64,000 bases of DNA from positions 48,122-112,121 of the forward strand of contig DASVHQ010000135.1 of NCBI GenBank assembly GCA_036382515.1, given 5' to 3'. A program made the translations under genes and the position numbers. The number at the start of each line of letters is the position of its first letter. The stretch's first letter is position 1. Positions 42,701 to 49,714 of this stretch are shown here, one piece after another. Source of the DNA: JADGRF01 sp036382515. Its GTDB lineage: Bacteria; Myxococcota_A; Polyangia; Polyangiales; JAFGIB01. The notes beneath the pieces were generated by a model. That model had not been told where the DNA came from and did no database searches. It was given only the letters and a program-made list of their open reading frames with translations.

Positions 42701-42826
42701 CGCAGCCTCGGAGTGCGCGCGAGCCCCGGCACCTACCTGCTCGCGCTGGGCATCCTGCGACGCAGCGCCGACATCCCACCGCCTGCGCCCAAGGCCTTCG
42801 ATGCCGGCGTCGATCCGCGTCGTTAG
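39716..42826 (+). CDS. Membrane-anchored sulfatase-like hydrolase with HEAT repeats
   Basis: The protein has 1036 residues; its ATG overlaps the recG stop (TGATG). About six membrane segments (residues 10-240) precede an alkaline-phosphatase/sulfatase-superfamily domain (about 290-650): DILLITIDALRADRL, SLLTGKY, DHGEEFADHGGYHHG. The segment that normally holds the formylglycine Cys/Ser-x-Pro-x-Arg reads STPHTS, with no cysteine. A Thr/Ser nucleophile as in phosphoglycerol or phosphoethanolamine transferases is therefore more likely than true sulfatase chemistry. HEAT-like repeats fill about 680-880, and a beta-rich C-terminal tail ends the protein. It is an envelope enzyme of unknown substrate. 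Confidence 0.78.
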   Translation: MRGLAQALSVIIVRGATFGAVVGCLEAGLVVGVDGHLFLTGMELARFALLAVFANVSVVVALALVQQVALTALVRARRLSAHDGLHGSVLLATTLVALPACAWVLWALSQGRRVRDLPARPWLVLGFALAASLLLSRVVRLVAERAARPRPAAQSLMVGVLAAACVLALLADSLVLRRLYPAFHLSLALSVWLLVSALSVLCTWPRAGLRGLPWLGAAALACALCAPFALRGLADAPNARFAVELAAPLTGKLLRSFAVVQVAPTRVGTTARSQQAGLEAPAGPSLDLRGQDILLITIDALRADRLQAYGGHGLTPALDELARQSVVFSRAYTSTPHTSYAIGSLLTGKYLRPVLSLPNAPSEHATLPRLLRRYGYRTAAFYPPAIFFVDKERFQSLQADHFGFEYVKEMFAPADQRVEQIERYLDQSEPGHPLFVWVHLFEPHEPYEPPAAFRRGDELVDLYDGEVAAADASAGKLVELFRQRRPSSTVIVTADHGEEFADHGGYHHGTTVFEEQVHVPLLWSSAGKTSARVVDAAVEHVDVATTLLAALAIPRDARMRGDDLGRLMLGDTRAARTRAFASTDELQMWTDGRWKVLCDQRSQGCRLFDLLVDPTEQRDVSTAQPAVFSALRGELIDFVSTLPQVEAVAMEGGGGWPKALARARLGDVSVGPELLGLLGSDRSQVRAEALRAIAALHVASAARLVATLRASDPDAGVRDEAALTALALGDDSARAQVRDVLQRHVAEPEANSALARRAALLCDPAAEPPALAVLVALAADERADEVLRIAAVRLLGKSRAQSAVAGLIPVLCDVRVRGVVARALGEIGGRLAADAVAGAFEQERYPEARAAEAAALFRLHDPRASRLVLRLLGTETGVPGGLLQLLDAGTAPMGSGGVVFDLRGGKATGDQAVAASRPAGLAGSWSCERARGCSPTADDASLRLPELRLSAGSARVVVDVAAAETQRWLEVLGVRHKLAPGATSLGMNVALAVGARSLGVRASPGTYLLALGILRRSADIPPPAPKAFDAGVDPRR

Positions 42827-43971
42827 TTGGGCTCCGAGCCCGCGTTCGTCAGCAGTCCCTTGCGGTGAGCCTCGCCCAGCGCGACGACGACCTCGGCCGG
42901 CACGCCGATGAACGCTTCGTCCAGGCGGTTCTGCTCGCCGTCCTGGTGTTTGACGACGAGTGTACGCGACTCGTAAGCCCCTTGTAGGATCGACCACGCG
43001 GTGCGCGTCTCGATGCCGAGGCTCTTCACCTCCGGCCAGCGCAGCCGGTGGATGCCAGCGCGCGTCCGCACCAGGAGCTCGGCCGCCGTCAGCAGCATCG
43101 CTACGCCCTTGCGTTGCGCCAGATTTCTGCGCGTCAGCAGGATCCAGCTCGCGGGCAGGGCGAGCATGCCGAGCCACAGCCACGCGGGTGCTCCATGCGA
43201 CAGCGCCGCACGCGCGCTCGCCGGCAGCCGCAAGAAGCCATCGAGCAGCGCGAACCCGAGCAGCAAGCTCGCGTAGGGGCCACGCTGCAACCAGGCGCTG
43301 CCCTGTGGGATCACCGCGACTCCGTCGGGGCGTGCACCGGCTGCCACGCTGTCCCAGAGCTTGCTCGCGAGCTCCGCGGGCTCGGGGTAGGTCGGGCTTT
43401 CGGGAGCGTCGCGCGGCCCGAGCCAGCGCATCAGGCGTTCCGCGAGCACGCCAGGCGTGCGTTCGAAGATCGGCGGCAGCGCCAGAAACAGCCGGCCGCT
43501 TTGCGGGCGGGTCACCACGTAGACCTCGGCCCAACGGCGGCCAGCCCGCTGTCGCCATTGGCCACGCTCGCGCACGTCCACGACCTCCGACCGCGGCACC
43601 ACCACGTCACCCGAGGGCGTTCGCAAGAGCAGCCCCTCTGCGGCGATCGCCAGGCCGTAGCGCGACAGCGCCAGGCGCACCCGCAGCCGCTTCGCCAGCG
43701 ACGCCAGCAACGCGACCGCGCGCACCGTCAGGGCCAGCGCAAGCAGTCGCAAGAGCAGGGCGAGCGGGTCCAGAGGCGCGTGGGTCTGGGTCTCGCGCAG
43801 CACCGCGGCCGACCAAACGAAGCCGGCGAGCAACGGCGCAAGGCTCGCGCGGATGCCCGCGGCATCGAGGATGGGCGGCGCGTACCGCTCCGCCACCTCC
43901 ACTTCGGCGTCGTCGCCTGTGCGGCTTCGTCCCTCGAGCGCTGCTTCGGCCGCTTGGATCCAGTGCGCCAT
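42823..43971 (-). CDS. Membrane protein with two PH-like halves
   Basis: The protein has 382 residues in two similar halves. Each has a pair of hydrophobic segments (LAPLLAGFVWSAAVL and LALLLRLLALALTV; then ASLLLGFALLDGFL and LWLGMLALPASWILL), then a bacterial PH-like beta region (LLLRTPSGDVVVPRSEVVDV; LLVRTRAGIHRLRWPEVKSL). Its stop codon overlaps the stop of the convergent sulfatase-like gene by two bases. It lies 139 bases downstream of the large PDZ protein gene on the same strand. The function is unknown. Confidence 0.65.
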   Translation of the reverse strand: MAHWIQAAEAALEGRSRTGDDAEVEVAERYAPPILDAAGIRASLAPLLAGFVWSAAVLRETQTHAPLDPLALLLRLLALALTVRAVALLASLAKRLRVRLALSRYGLAIAAEGLLLRTPSGDVVVPRSEVVDVRERGQWRQRAGRRWAEVYVVTRPQSGRLFLALPPIFERTPGVLAERLMRWLGPRDAPESPTYPEPAELASKLWDSVAAGARPDGVAVIPQGSAWLQRGPYASLLLGFALLDGFLRLPASARAALSHGAPAWLWLGMLALPASWILLTRRNLAQRKGVAMLLTAAELLVRTRAGIHRLRWPEVKSLGIETRTAWSILQGAYESRTLVVKHQDGEQNRLDEAFIGVPAEVVVALGEAHRKGLLTNAGSEPN

Positions 43972-44110
43972 ATGATCAGCGCGCGGTGTAACTCAGAGCG
44001 CGGTCGGTGCACAGCGGCACTTGCTTCGAGCCCCTCGATCAGCCTCGCAAGTGTCGGTTGCGCGCCGGCAGCGCGTGAGCCCGTCGACGTCCTGCGCTAC
44101 GCCCAGCGCG

Positions 44111-47035
44111 TCAGGGCACGTAGCGCAGCCGGCGCAGGACTGGCCCGCGCTGGACCTCGACGAGCTGGCCGCTCGGTCCACCCAGCCGCAGCATGCCGCG
44201 CGCCTGCGCTGCAGAACGCACCGGCTCGCCTTCGACGCGGAGCAACAGGTCGCCGGCGCGTAGCCCGGCGCGCGCAGCGGCCGAGCTCGCCGGCACGCTG
44301 TCGACCACCACGGTGTTGTTGCGGTAGCGCAGGCCAAGCACCTGGGCGTTGCTGTCGCTGCCCGCTGCGTCGCCGGTCTCCGGCGTCGGCGTGCCGTCCA
44401 CGAGCTCGGGCAATCGCAGCACCAGACCGGGTGTTTCCTGGCGCGCGTACACGCGTACGGGGGCTGCCAGCTGTGCCTCGCCACCTTGCGCATGCCGGGC
44501 GCGTACGACGCTGTTGCCGGGCGCGAGGTCGCCCAACACGAAGTGCCCTTGGTGATCCGTGCGCGTCGCCTTTGCCCACTGCGCTGGCTCGCCCGCTGCG
44601 ACCTCGGCGTTCCAGACCGGCACGCCACGACGGTCCACGACATCGCCGCTCGCGCTGGCTGCGGGCACCAGCACGAAGGCTTCCGGGGCATGCTCGGCGC
44701 CGCCCTCGCCAGACGTCCGGACGGGCACGGAACGGGTCTGGGCGAGAAAACCGGTCGCATCCACGTCTACCGTGTAGTTGCCGTCACTTACGTGTTGAAA
44801 CTCGAACAATCCTTCGGCGTCGCTGCGGGTCGTGAGTGGCACCTTGAGCCAGGGCGCCGACAGCTTGATGCGAGCGCGCGGCAGGGCTTCGTTCTGGTCG
44901 CCGTCGAGGACCGCGCCGTGCAGCTCCGCGCCGGCCTGCAGCTCGATCACCACGGGCTGATCCGTCGAGCTCACGTGGGTTGGTTTGCTGGGTGCGTACT
45001 GCGGCTGATCCGCGCTCACGCCATATGGAGGCTCGGGCAGACCGGTCACCTCGAAGCCACCGTCCGCGCCCGACAAGACCGTGAGCGCGAAGGGGGTGCG
45101 GGCCGCGAGCGCATGCACGTTGACGGTGGCGCTCTCCACCGCTCGCCCGCGCTCGTCGACCACGCGGCCGCGCAGCGTGCGGGTGTCGCTGTCGAGCACC
45201 AGCGTGAGCGTGCTCGTCTCGTGAGCGCGCGCAACCACCTGACCGCGCACAGGGGGCAGCCCATAGGGATACGCCGTGACATGGGCCGATCCGACGACCG
45301 CGTCGAAGTGGAAGCTCCCATCGCGAGTGCTCAGCACCGACCGCGGCCCGCCGCCTGTCTCGCTCACGAGTTCCACGCGCACCCGCGCGATCGGTTGCTC
45401 GTGCGGATCGAGCAAGCGCCCGTCGATCGACCCGCCGCGCGACAGCCGCACCACGACCTCGCTCGGGTGCTCGCCGGAGTGCAGCGCGACGGGCACCTCG
45501 CTGCCGGCAGCGAAGCCCACGTGACTCGCGCTGACTCGAAGGGCGCCCGGCGGGACGCCTTGGAGCTGGAATCCGCCCTGCGCATCGCTCCGGAACGAGC
45601 CGTCGGCGCCATCCTTTGTGGCGAGGGCGTGCTCGCCCGCGGGGCCGGCCAGCGGGATCGCCGGGATGCCTCCACGCATCACACCGAGGTTGTCGCCCGC
45701 GGTCGCGCTCTGAGTCGCGGTGGCCGCGGGCGCCGCTGCACTCCAGGTCGAGCTGGCGCTGAGGTCGACCGGCGCGCCCGTGACACTGGTGCCGCGCACC
45801 TCGAGCACGGCGTTCGCCACGGGCTCACCGTCTTCGTCGACGACGTGCCCGGAGATCTGGCCTGCGCGCAGCAGTGCGACCTGCAGCGCCTGGACCGGTG
45901 GCTTTGCCCAGCTGTCGAAGGCCACGTAGCCGGGTGCCCGCACCGCCAGACGCTGCGTCACGGGCCGCAGCCCGCTGACCCCAAAGCTGCCTGCGGCGTT
46001 GCTCTGCGCAGCATGCGGCGTGGCGCTCAGACCGTCCTCTTGCACCTGGACCGTGGCATCCACGACGCCACCGCCTGTCTCGGCGTCGTAGACGCGCCCC
46101 CGCAGCGTCACCGCGGGCTGTAGGTGCAGCTCGACCCGCACCTCTGCGCCCGGGTCGACCGAGAGTCCCTCGAGCGGCTCAGCGACTGCTGTCTCTTGGT
46201 CCGCGCGCAGCTCGTAGACGCCTTCAGGCAGCGGGTCGAAGCGGAACCGGCCGGTCTCGTCGGTCGTGGCTCGTCGAGGCGGCCACACTCCGCTGCCCGC
46301 GATCGCCACCGAGGCGTTCGGTGCGGGTTGGCCCTTGCCATCCAGGACCCGCCCGCTGACCGCTGCCGTGCGCTGAAGGATGACAGTGACTGGCTCCAGT
46401 GTTGGCGCGGAGAGCTGCCGCAGCACCGTCCGCGTATGCAGCTCATGGGATACGTCCAGCGTGACGAATCCAGCGGGCGTCGTATCGATCGAGAATCTTC
46501 CCGCGTCGTCCGTGGTGCTCTCCCAGACTCCCTCGGCGTCGTGCGCGCTGCTTGTATCGTTGGCGATCTGGGCGCGGACCACTGCGCCCTTCAAGGGCTT
46601 GCCTGTCTCATCGCGCACCGCTCCCCGAACCGGTGCCGCCCAAGCGAGCTGGATGCGGTAGCGTGCTGCACGGGGTTGAGCGACGGCGCTTGCCCGCGCG
46701 AATCCACGGCGGTCGACCCTGACGCGCATGGGCTCGCTTGGGCAGTCCGCGAGCTCGACGCGTCCGGCGTGATCCGAGTCAGCCTGCCGGTGGAAGCTAT
46801 TGCCGGCGCTGACTGCGACGTGGGCTCCCGTCACGGGGCGCCCCTCCGGGTCAACCAGCAACACCAAAAGGCGCCCGAGCCGCATCGGATCGCTGCCGCC
46901 GCCGCGGGCTGCCATAGCCTCCGGCGCTGGCTCCGAGGCGTGTCGTGAAAGCAGCGCTGCGGCGGCGACCGCCAGCGCGGCCACACTCCATGCGGCGACG
47001 CGTCGTGCGGTGGCTCTGGGTCGTGGGTCCGGCAT
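44111..47035 (-). CDS. Large periplasmic multi-domain protein: carboxypeptidase-regulatory-like repeats plus PDZ
   Basis: The protein has 974 residues from ATG 47035; a GTG nine bases upstream is an alternative. One N-terminal membrane anchor (WSVAALAVAAAALL) leads into about nine Ig-like/carboxypeptidase-regulatory repeats. These have recurring cores such as GAVRDETGKPLKGAVVRAQ, GRVLDGKGQPAPNASVAI, GHVVDEDGEPVANAVLEV and GRVVDERGRAVESATVNV. A C-terminal PDZ domain (about 900-974, VDSVPASSAAARAGLRAGDLLLRVEGEPV) follows. No protease domain is present. PDZ plus sandwich repeats suggest a periplasmic scaffold that recognises protein C-termini. Confidence 0.75.
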   Translation of the reverse strand: MPDPRPRATARRVAAWSVAALAVAAAALLSRHASEPAPEAMAARGGGSDPMRLGRLLVLLVDPEGRPVTGAHVAVSAGNSFHRQADSDHAGRVELADCPSEPMRVRVDRRGFARASAVAQPRAARYRIQLAWAAPVRGAVRDETGKPLKGAVVRAQIANDTSSAHDAEGVWESTTDDAGRFSIDTTPAGFVTLDVSHELHTRTVLRQLSAPTLEPVTVILQRTAAVSGRVLDGKGQPAPNASVAIAGSGVWPPRRATTDETGRFRFDPLPEGVYELRADQETAVAEPLEGLSVDPGAEVRVELHLQPAVTLRGRVYDAETGGGVVDATVQVQEDGLSATPHAAQSNAAGSFGVSGLRPVTQRLAVRAPGYVAFDSWAKPPVQALQVALLRAGQISGHVVDEDGEPVANAVLEVRGTSVTGAPVDLSASSTWSAAAPAATATQSATAGDNLGVMRGGIPAIPLAGPAGEHALATKDGADGSFRSDAQGGFQLQGVPPGALRVSASHVGFAAGSEVPVALHSGEHPSEVVVRLSRGGSIDGRLLDPHEQPIARVRVELVSETGGGPRSVLSTRDGSFHFDAVVGSAHVTAYPYGLPPVRGQVVARAHETSTLTLVLDSDTRTLRGRVVDERGRAVESATVNVHALAARTPFALTVLSGADGGFEVTGLPEPPYGVSADQPQYAPSKPTHVSSTDQPVVIELQAGAELHGAVLDGDQNEALPRARIKLSAPWLKVPLTTRSDAEGLFEFQHVSDGNYTVDVDATGFLAQTRSVPVRTSGEGGAEHAPEAFVLVPAASASGDVVDRRGVPVWNAEVAAGEPAQWAKATRTDHQGHFVLGDLAPGNSVVRARHAQGGEAQLAAPVRVYARQETPGLVLRLPELVDGTPTPETGDAAGSDSNAQVLGLRYRNNTVVVDSVPASSAAARAGLRAGDLLLRVEGEPVRSAAQARGMLRLGGPSGQLVEVQRGPVLRRLRYVP

Positions 47036-47068
47036 CGCGGGCACAGCGTACGCTGCGGCGCGTCAAGG

Positions 47069-47097
47069 TTGCCACCGGGCTCGCGCAGTGCTACACG
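47069..47097 (+). promoter_or_regulatory. Possible sigma-70-like promoter of rpmB
   Basis: TTGCCA (47069-47074), a 17-base spacer and TACACG (47092-47097) precede the rpmB start by 22 bases. The -10 match is weak. The gap also separates rpmB from the divergent PDZ-protein gene. Confidence 0.3.
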
Positions 47098-47119
47098 CTG
47101 CGCCTCGACGAGGTACAGA

Positions 47120-47311
47120 ATGTCTTTTGTGTGTGATTACTGTGGAAAGGGCCGCCAGAAGGCCCACAAAGTCAGCCACTCCAACATCAAGACGCGCAAG
47201 TGGCAGGAACCCAACCTGCAGCCTGTGCGTGCGATGCGTGATGGTCAGGTGGTGCGCGTGCGCGCATGCACTCGCTGCATCCGCACCGGACGCGTGAGCA
47301 AAGCGGCTTGA
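47120..47311 (+). CDS. rpmB: 50S ribosomal protein L28
   Basis: The protein has 63 residues from ATG 47120 with GAGG upstream. It has the L28 signature: CDYCGKGRQKAHKVSHSNIKT, RKWQEPNLQPV and a second CTRC pair. The two CxxC pairs indicate the zinc-binding form of L28. Longer in-frame starts upstream are not needed. The next gene starts inside its 3' end. Confidence 0.96.
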   Translation: MSFVCDYCGKGRQKAHKVSHSNIKTRKWQEPNLQPVRAMRDGQVVRVRACTRCIRTGRVSKAA

Positions 47312-48369
47312 GGCCGGCGCGCGGTCGCAGGGACGCACGTCCCGCCACCGTCGTCGACACGGAGGACGTGCTGCCCCCGCGGCCGGCGGGCAGCCCCGAC
47401 GAAGCCGTCGTCCTGACGTTCAAGGTGCCCACCGAGCAGGCGGGGCTGCGCCTCGATCGCTTCATCCAGCACCGCATCCCGCGGCTGTCGCGCACGCGCG
47501 CCCAAGCGATCATTCGCGGCTGCGCGGTGCGCATCGATGGCGTGCGGCGTCGGCCCGCGGACATCGTGCGGGCGGGCGAGATCGTGTACCTGGTGCGCGA
47601 GCGCTTCGTCGAACCGAAGACCCCGCTGCATTACGGGGTGGTTTACGAGGACGAGCACGTGCTGCTCGTCGACAAGCCCGCGGGCTTGCCGATGCATCCG
47701 ACCGCCACCTATCACAAGCACACGCTGAGCTACCTCTTGCGCGAGCGCTACGCTGGCGCGTTTGTGCCGCGCATCGCGCATCGGTTGGATCGCGAGACCA
47801 GTGGTCTCGTGGTGTGCGGGCGCACCCGAGAGGCGGAGCGCGTGTTGAAGCGCGAGTTCGCCGAGCACCACGTGCGCAAGACGTACCTGGCGATCGTGCG
47901 GGGCGAGCTCGCGGAAGACAGCGGTGACATCTCGCTGCCCATCGCGCCCGCACGCGAGGGTCTGCACGTGCTGATGGAAGTGCGCGAGCCCGACGGCTTG
48001 CCTGCGCACACGCACTTTCGAGTGCAGCAGCGCGTGGCCGGGCACACCTTGATCGAACTCTTTCCGCGCACCGGTCGGCAGCACCAGTTGCGCGTGCATC
48101 TGTCTGCGATCGGCCACTCGATCGTGGGTGACAAGCTCTACGGTCCCGAGCGCGAGGCTCCGTTTCTCGAGCAGATCGACACCGGCATGACGCCGGATCT
48201 GGAGGCGAGACTGGGACACACGCGCCACGCCTTGCACGCGCACCGGCTCAGCTTCGTCCATCCGGGCACGCGCACCGAGTTTCTCGCGGTTGCGCCCCTC
48301 GCGCCTGACCTGCAAGTGCTGTGGGAGCGCCTCGGTGGAACGCCGAGTGCCGCGACCGGCGCCGACTGA
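47266..48369 (+). CDS. RluA-family RNA pseudouridine synthase
   Basis: The enzyme isomerises specific uridines in rRNA or tRNA. The frame has 367 residues from ATG 47266, overlapping rpmB by 46 bases; the true start may be slightly downstream, for example TTG 47308. An S4-like RNA-binding domain (about 55-110, GLRLDRFIQHRIP and RTRAQAIIRG) precedes the catalytic domain, with YEDEHVLLVDKPAGLPMHP, HRLDRETSGLVVCGRT (catalytic Asp) and RTGRQHQLRVHLSAIGH. The exact target (RluC/RluD or other) cannot be read from sequence. Confidence 0.9.
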   Translation: MHSLHPHRTREQSGLRPARGRRDARPATVVDTEDVLPPRPAGSPDEAVVLTFKVPTEQAGLRLDRFIQHRIPRLSRTRAQAIIRGCAVRIDGVRRRPADIVRAGEIVYLVRERFVEPKTPLHYGVVYEDEHVLLVDKPAGLPMHPTATYHKHTLSYLLRERYAGAFVPRIAHRLDRETSGLVVCGRTREAERVLKREFAEHHVRKTYLAIVRGELAEDSGDISLPIAPAREGLHVLMEVREPDGLPAHTHFRVQQRVAGHTLIELFPRTGRQHQLRVHLSAIGHSIVGDKLYGPEREAPFLEQIDTGMTPDLEARLGHTRHALHAHRLSFVHPGTRTEFLAVAPLAPDLQVLWERLGGTPSAATGAD

Positions 48370-48448
48370 GCCGCGACACATGCCCGGCACGCGCGGCCGC
48401 CTGCGCAATTGACGCCCCCGCGGGGTGTGCGATAAGTCCGGAGTCAAC

Positions 48449-49033
48449 ATGCGTCGCTCGCTGCTCGTCCTTTGGATCTTCGTCATGCTTGCCGGCGGCT
48501 GTGCCGGTGGCTCCGCTGCGGCCGCGGGCCCACGGCCCAGCTCACCGTTCAGCGACGCGGACTCCAAGCTCTTCGAGGACGGCGTCGACTTCGTCGCGGA
48601 CCCAGCGGTGCTCGGCGGGCGCTGGGCCGAGGATTCGGAGAGCGAGGCGTTTGCACGCATCGACGCGGCGGACGTGATCGCACTCATCACGGTCAACACG
48701 TTGCGCACCGACATCGATCCGCAACAGCGCACCAACTACGGCCTCGGCCTCAACGTTGCCGAGAAGCTCAAGGGCGCGTTCGTCGTCGACGCCACCCTGA
48801 CGGTCAGCGGCGACGCGCAAGGCTTCGCCAGCATCGATCGCGATCGCCAGCGCCTGCTGAGCGAGCGTTTCGTGGTGTTCGTGAAGTGGTACGCAAAGCC
48901 GGACGGGATCGTGGCTGGTCACTTCCACCTGACGATCGCCTCGCCGGTGGTGCTGGAGCAGGTGCGTTCGCGTCTGCACGGCAGCCGGCCGAGCAACAAC
49001 ATCATCATCGAACGCCGCGTGAGCGCCCCGTAG
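48449..49033 (+). CDS. Lipoprotein of unknown family
   Basis: The protein has 194 residues from ATG 48449. The signal peptide (LLVLWIFVMLAGGC) ends in an AGGC lipobox with Cys at about residue 18, followed by a Gly/Ala spacer. The mature domain is mixed alpha/beta (IDAADVIALITVNTLRTDI, FVVDATLTVSG, RFVVFVKWYA, FHLTIASPVVLEQVR). No family was recognised. It is independent of the following lipoprotein gene by 121 bases. Confidence 0.6.
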   Translation: MRRSLLVLWIFVMLAGGCAGGSAAAAGPRPSSPFSDADSKLFEDGVDFVADPAVLGGRWAEDSESEAFARIDAADVIALITVNTLRTDIDPQQRTNYGLGLNVAEKLKGAFVVDATLTVSGDAQGFASIDRDRQRLLSERFVVFVKWYAKPDGIVAGHFHLTIASPVVLEQVRSRLHGSRPSNNIIIERRVSAP

Positions 49034-49050
49034 CGCGCTGCGGCACGATG

Positions 49051-49100
49051 ACCAAGCCTGACAAGGCCTGACCACGTCTGATCACGTCTGACAAGGCGCG
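49051..49100. repeat. Five imperfect 10-base direct repeats
   Basis: Units ACCAAGCCTG, ACAAGGCCTG, ACCACGTCTG, ATCACGTCTG and ACAAGGCGCG follow each other exactly, 54-104 bases upstream of the next lipoprotein start. The 10-base spacing corresponds to about one helical turn. Confidence 0.75.
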
Positions 49101-49154
49101 GGTGCTTTGCCAGGCTCTCATGTAGACTCTGCAGGCAGCAGGGAGATCCCGGAA

Positions 49155-49709
49155 ATGCGACCCACCATCCTGTCCCTCGTGTCCCTCGTGTGCTTGGCGT
49201 GCTTGGCGTGCCTCGCGCTCGCAGCCGCTTGCGGCGAATCGAAGTCTGGTCAGGCCGCGGCTCCGGCCGCCCCTGCCGCCGCGGTCGAGGCCCAGAAGCC
49301 TGCGCCTGCGCCGCCGCCGGCCGCTGTGCCCGCTGTCGCACAGGCGGCGACCAGCGCCATCGACGACCCCAGCTTCTCGCTGCATCTGATCGAGGCGGGC
49401 CCGTACAAAGCCGGTGAGCTCGGACGCGTGGTCGTGCAGCTCGAGCCGCACGGCGTCTATCACGTCAACCAAGAGTACCCGATCGAGATCGCGCTCAGCG
49501 GCGACGCCGACACCGCGTTCCCCAAGGCCAAGCTCGAGCGCCCGGATGCAGCGGAGTTCGGTGAGAAGAAGGCGAAGTTCGACGTGCCGTTCACGGCGAA
49601 GGTCGCGGGCGATCACAAGCTGCTCGCCAATGTGAAGTTCGCCGTGTGCACGAAGGAGAACTGCGTGCCCGACGAGCGCAACCTGACGCTGGCGGTGGCC
49701 GTCAAATAG
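49155..49709 (+). CDS. Lipoprotein with DsbD-N-like domain
   Basis: The protein has 184 residues from ATG 49155. A Cys/Leu/Ala-rich signal peptide ends in ALAAAC; the lipidated Cys is followed by an Ala/Pro-rich spacer (to about residue 60). The C-terminal beta domain (DPSFSLHLIEAGPYKAG, VVVQLEPHGVYHVNQEYP, KFAVCTKENCVPDERNLTLAV) resembles the N-terminal domain of the thiol-disulfide transporter DsbD, including two cysteines spaced by five residues. A periplasmic thiol-related role is inferred, not shown. It ends five bases before the PrkA-like gene, so the two are likely cotranscribed. Confidence 0.6.
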   Translation: MRPTILSLVSLVCLACLACLALAAACGESKSGQAAAPAAPAAAVEAQKPAPAPPPAAVPAVAQAATSAIDDPSFSLHLIEAGPYKAGELGRVVVQLEPHGVYHVNQEYPIEIALSGDADTAFPKAKLERPDAAEFGEKKAKFDVPFTAKVAGDHKLLANVKFAVCTKENCVPDERNLTLAVAVK

Positions 49710-49714
49710 GCGCT

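Noticed and set aside
49108..49129. TTGCCA and TAGACT as a promoter before the lipoprotein at 49155
   Set aside because: The spacer is only about 10 bases.
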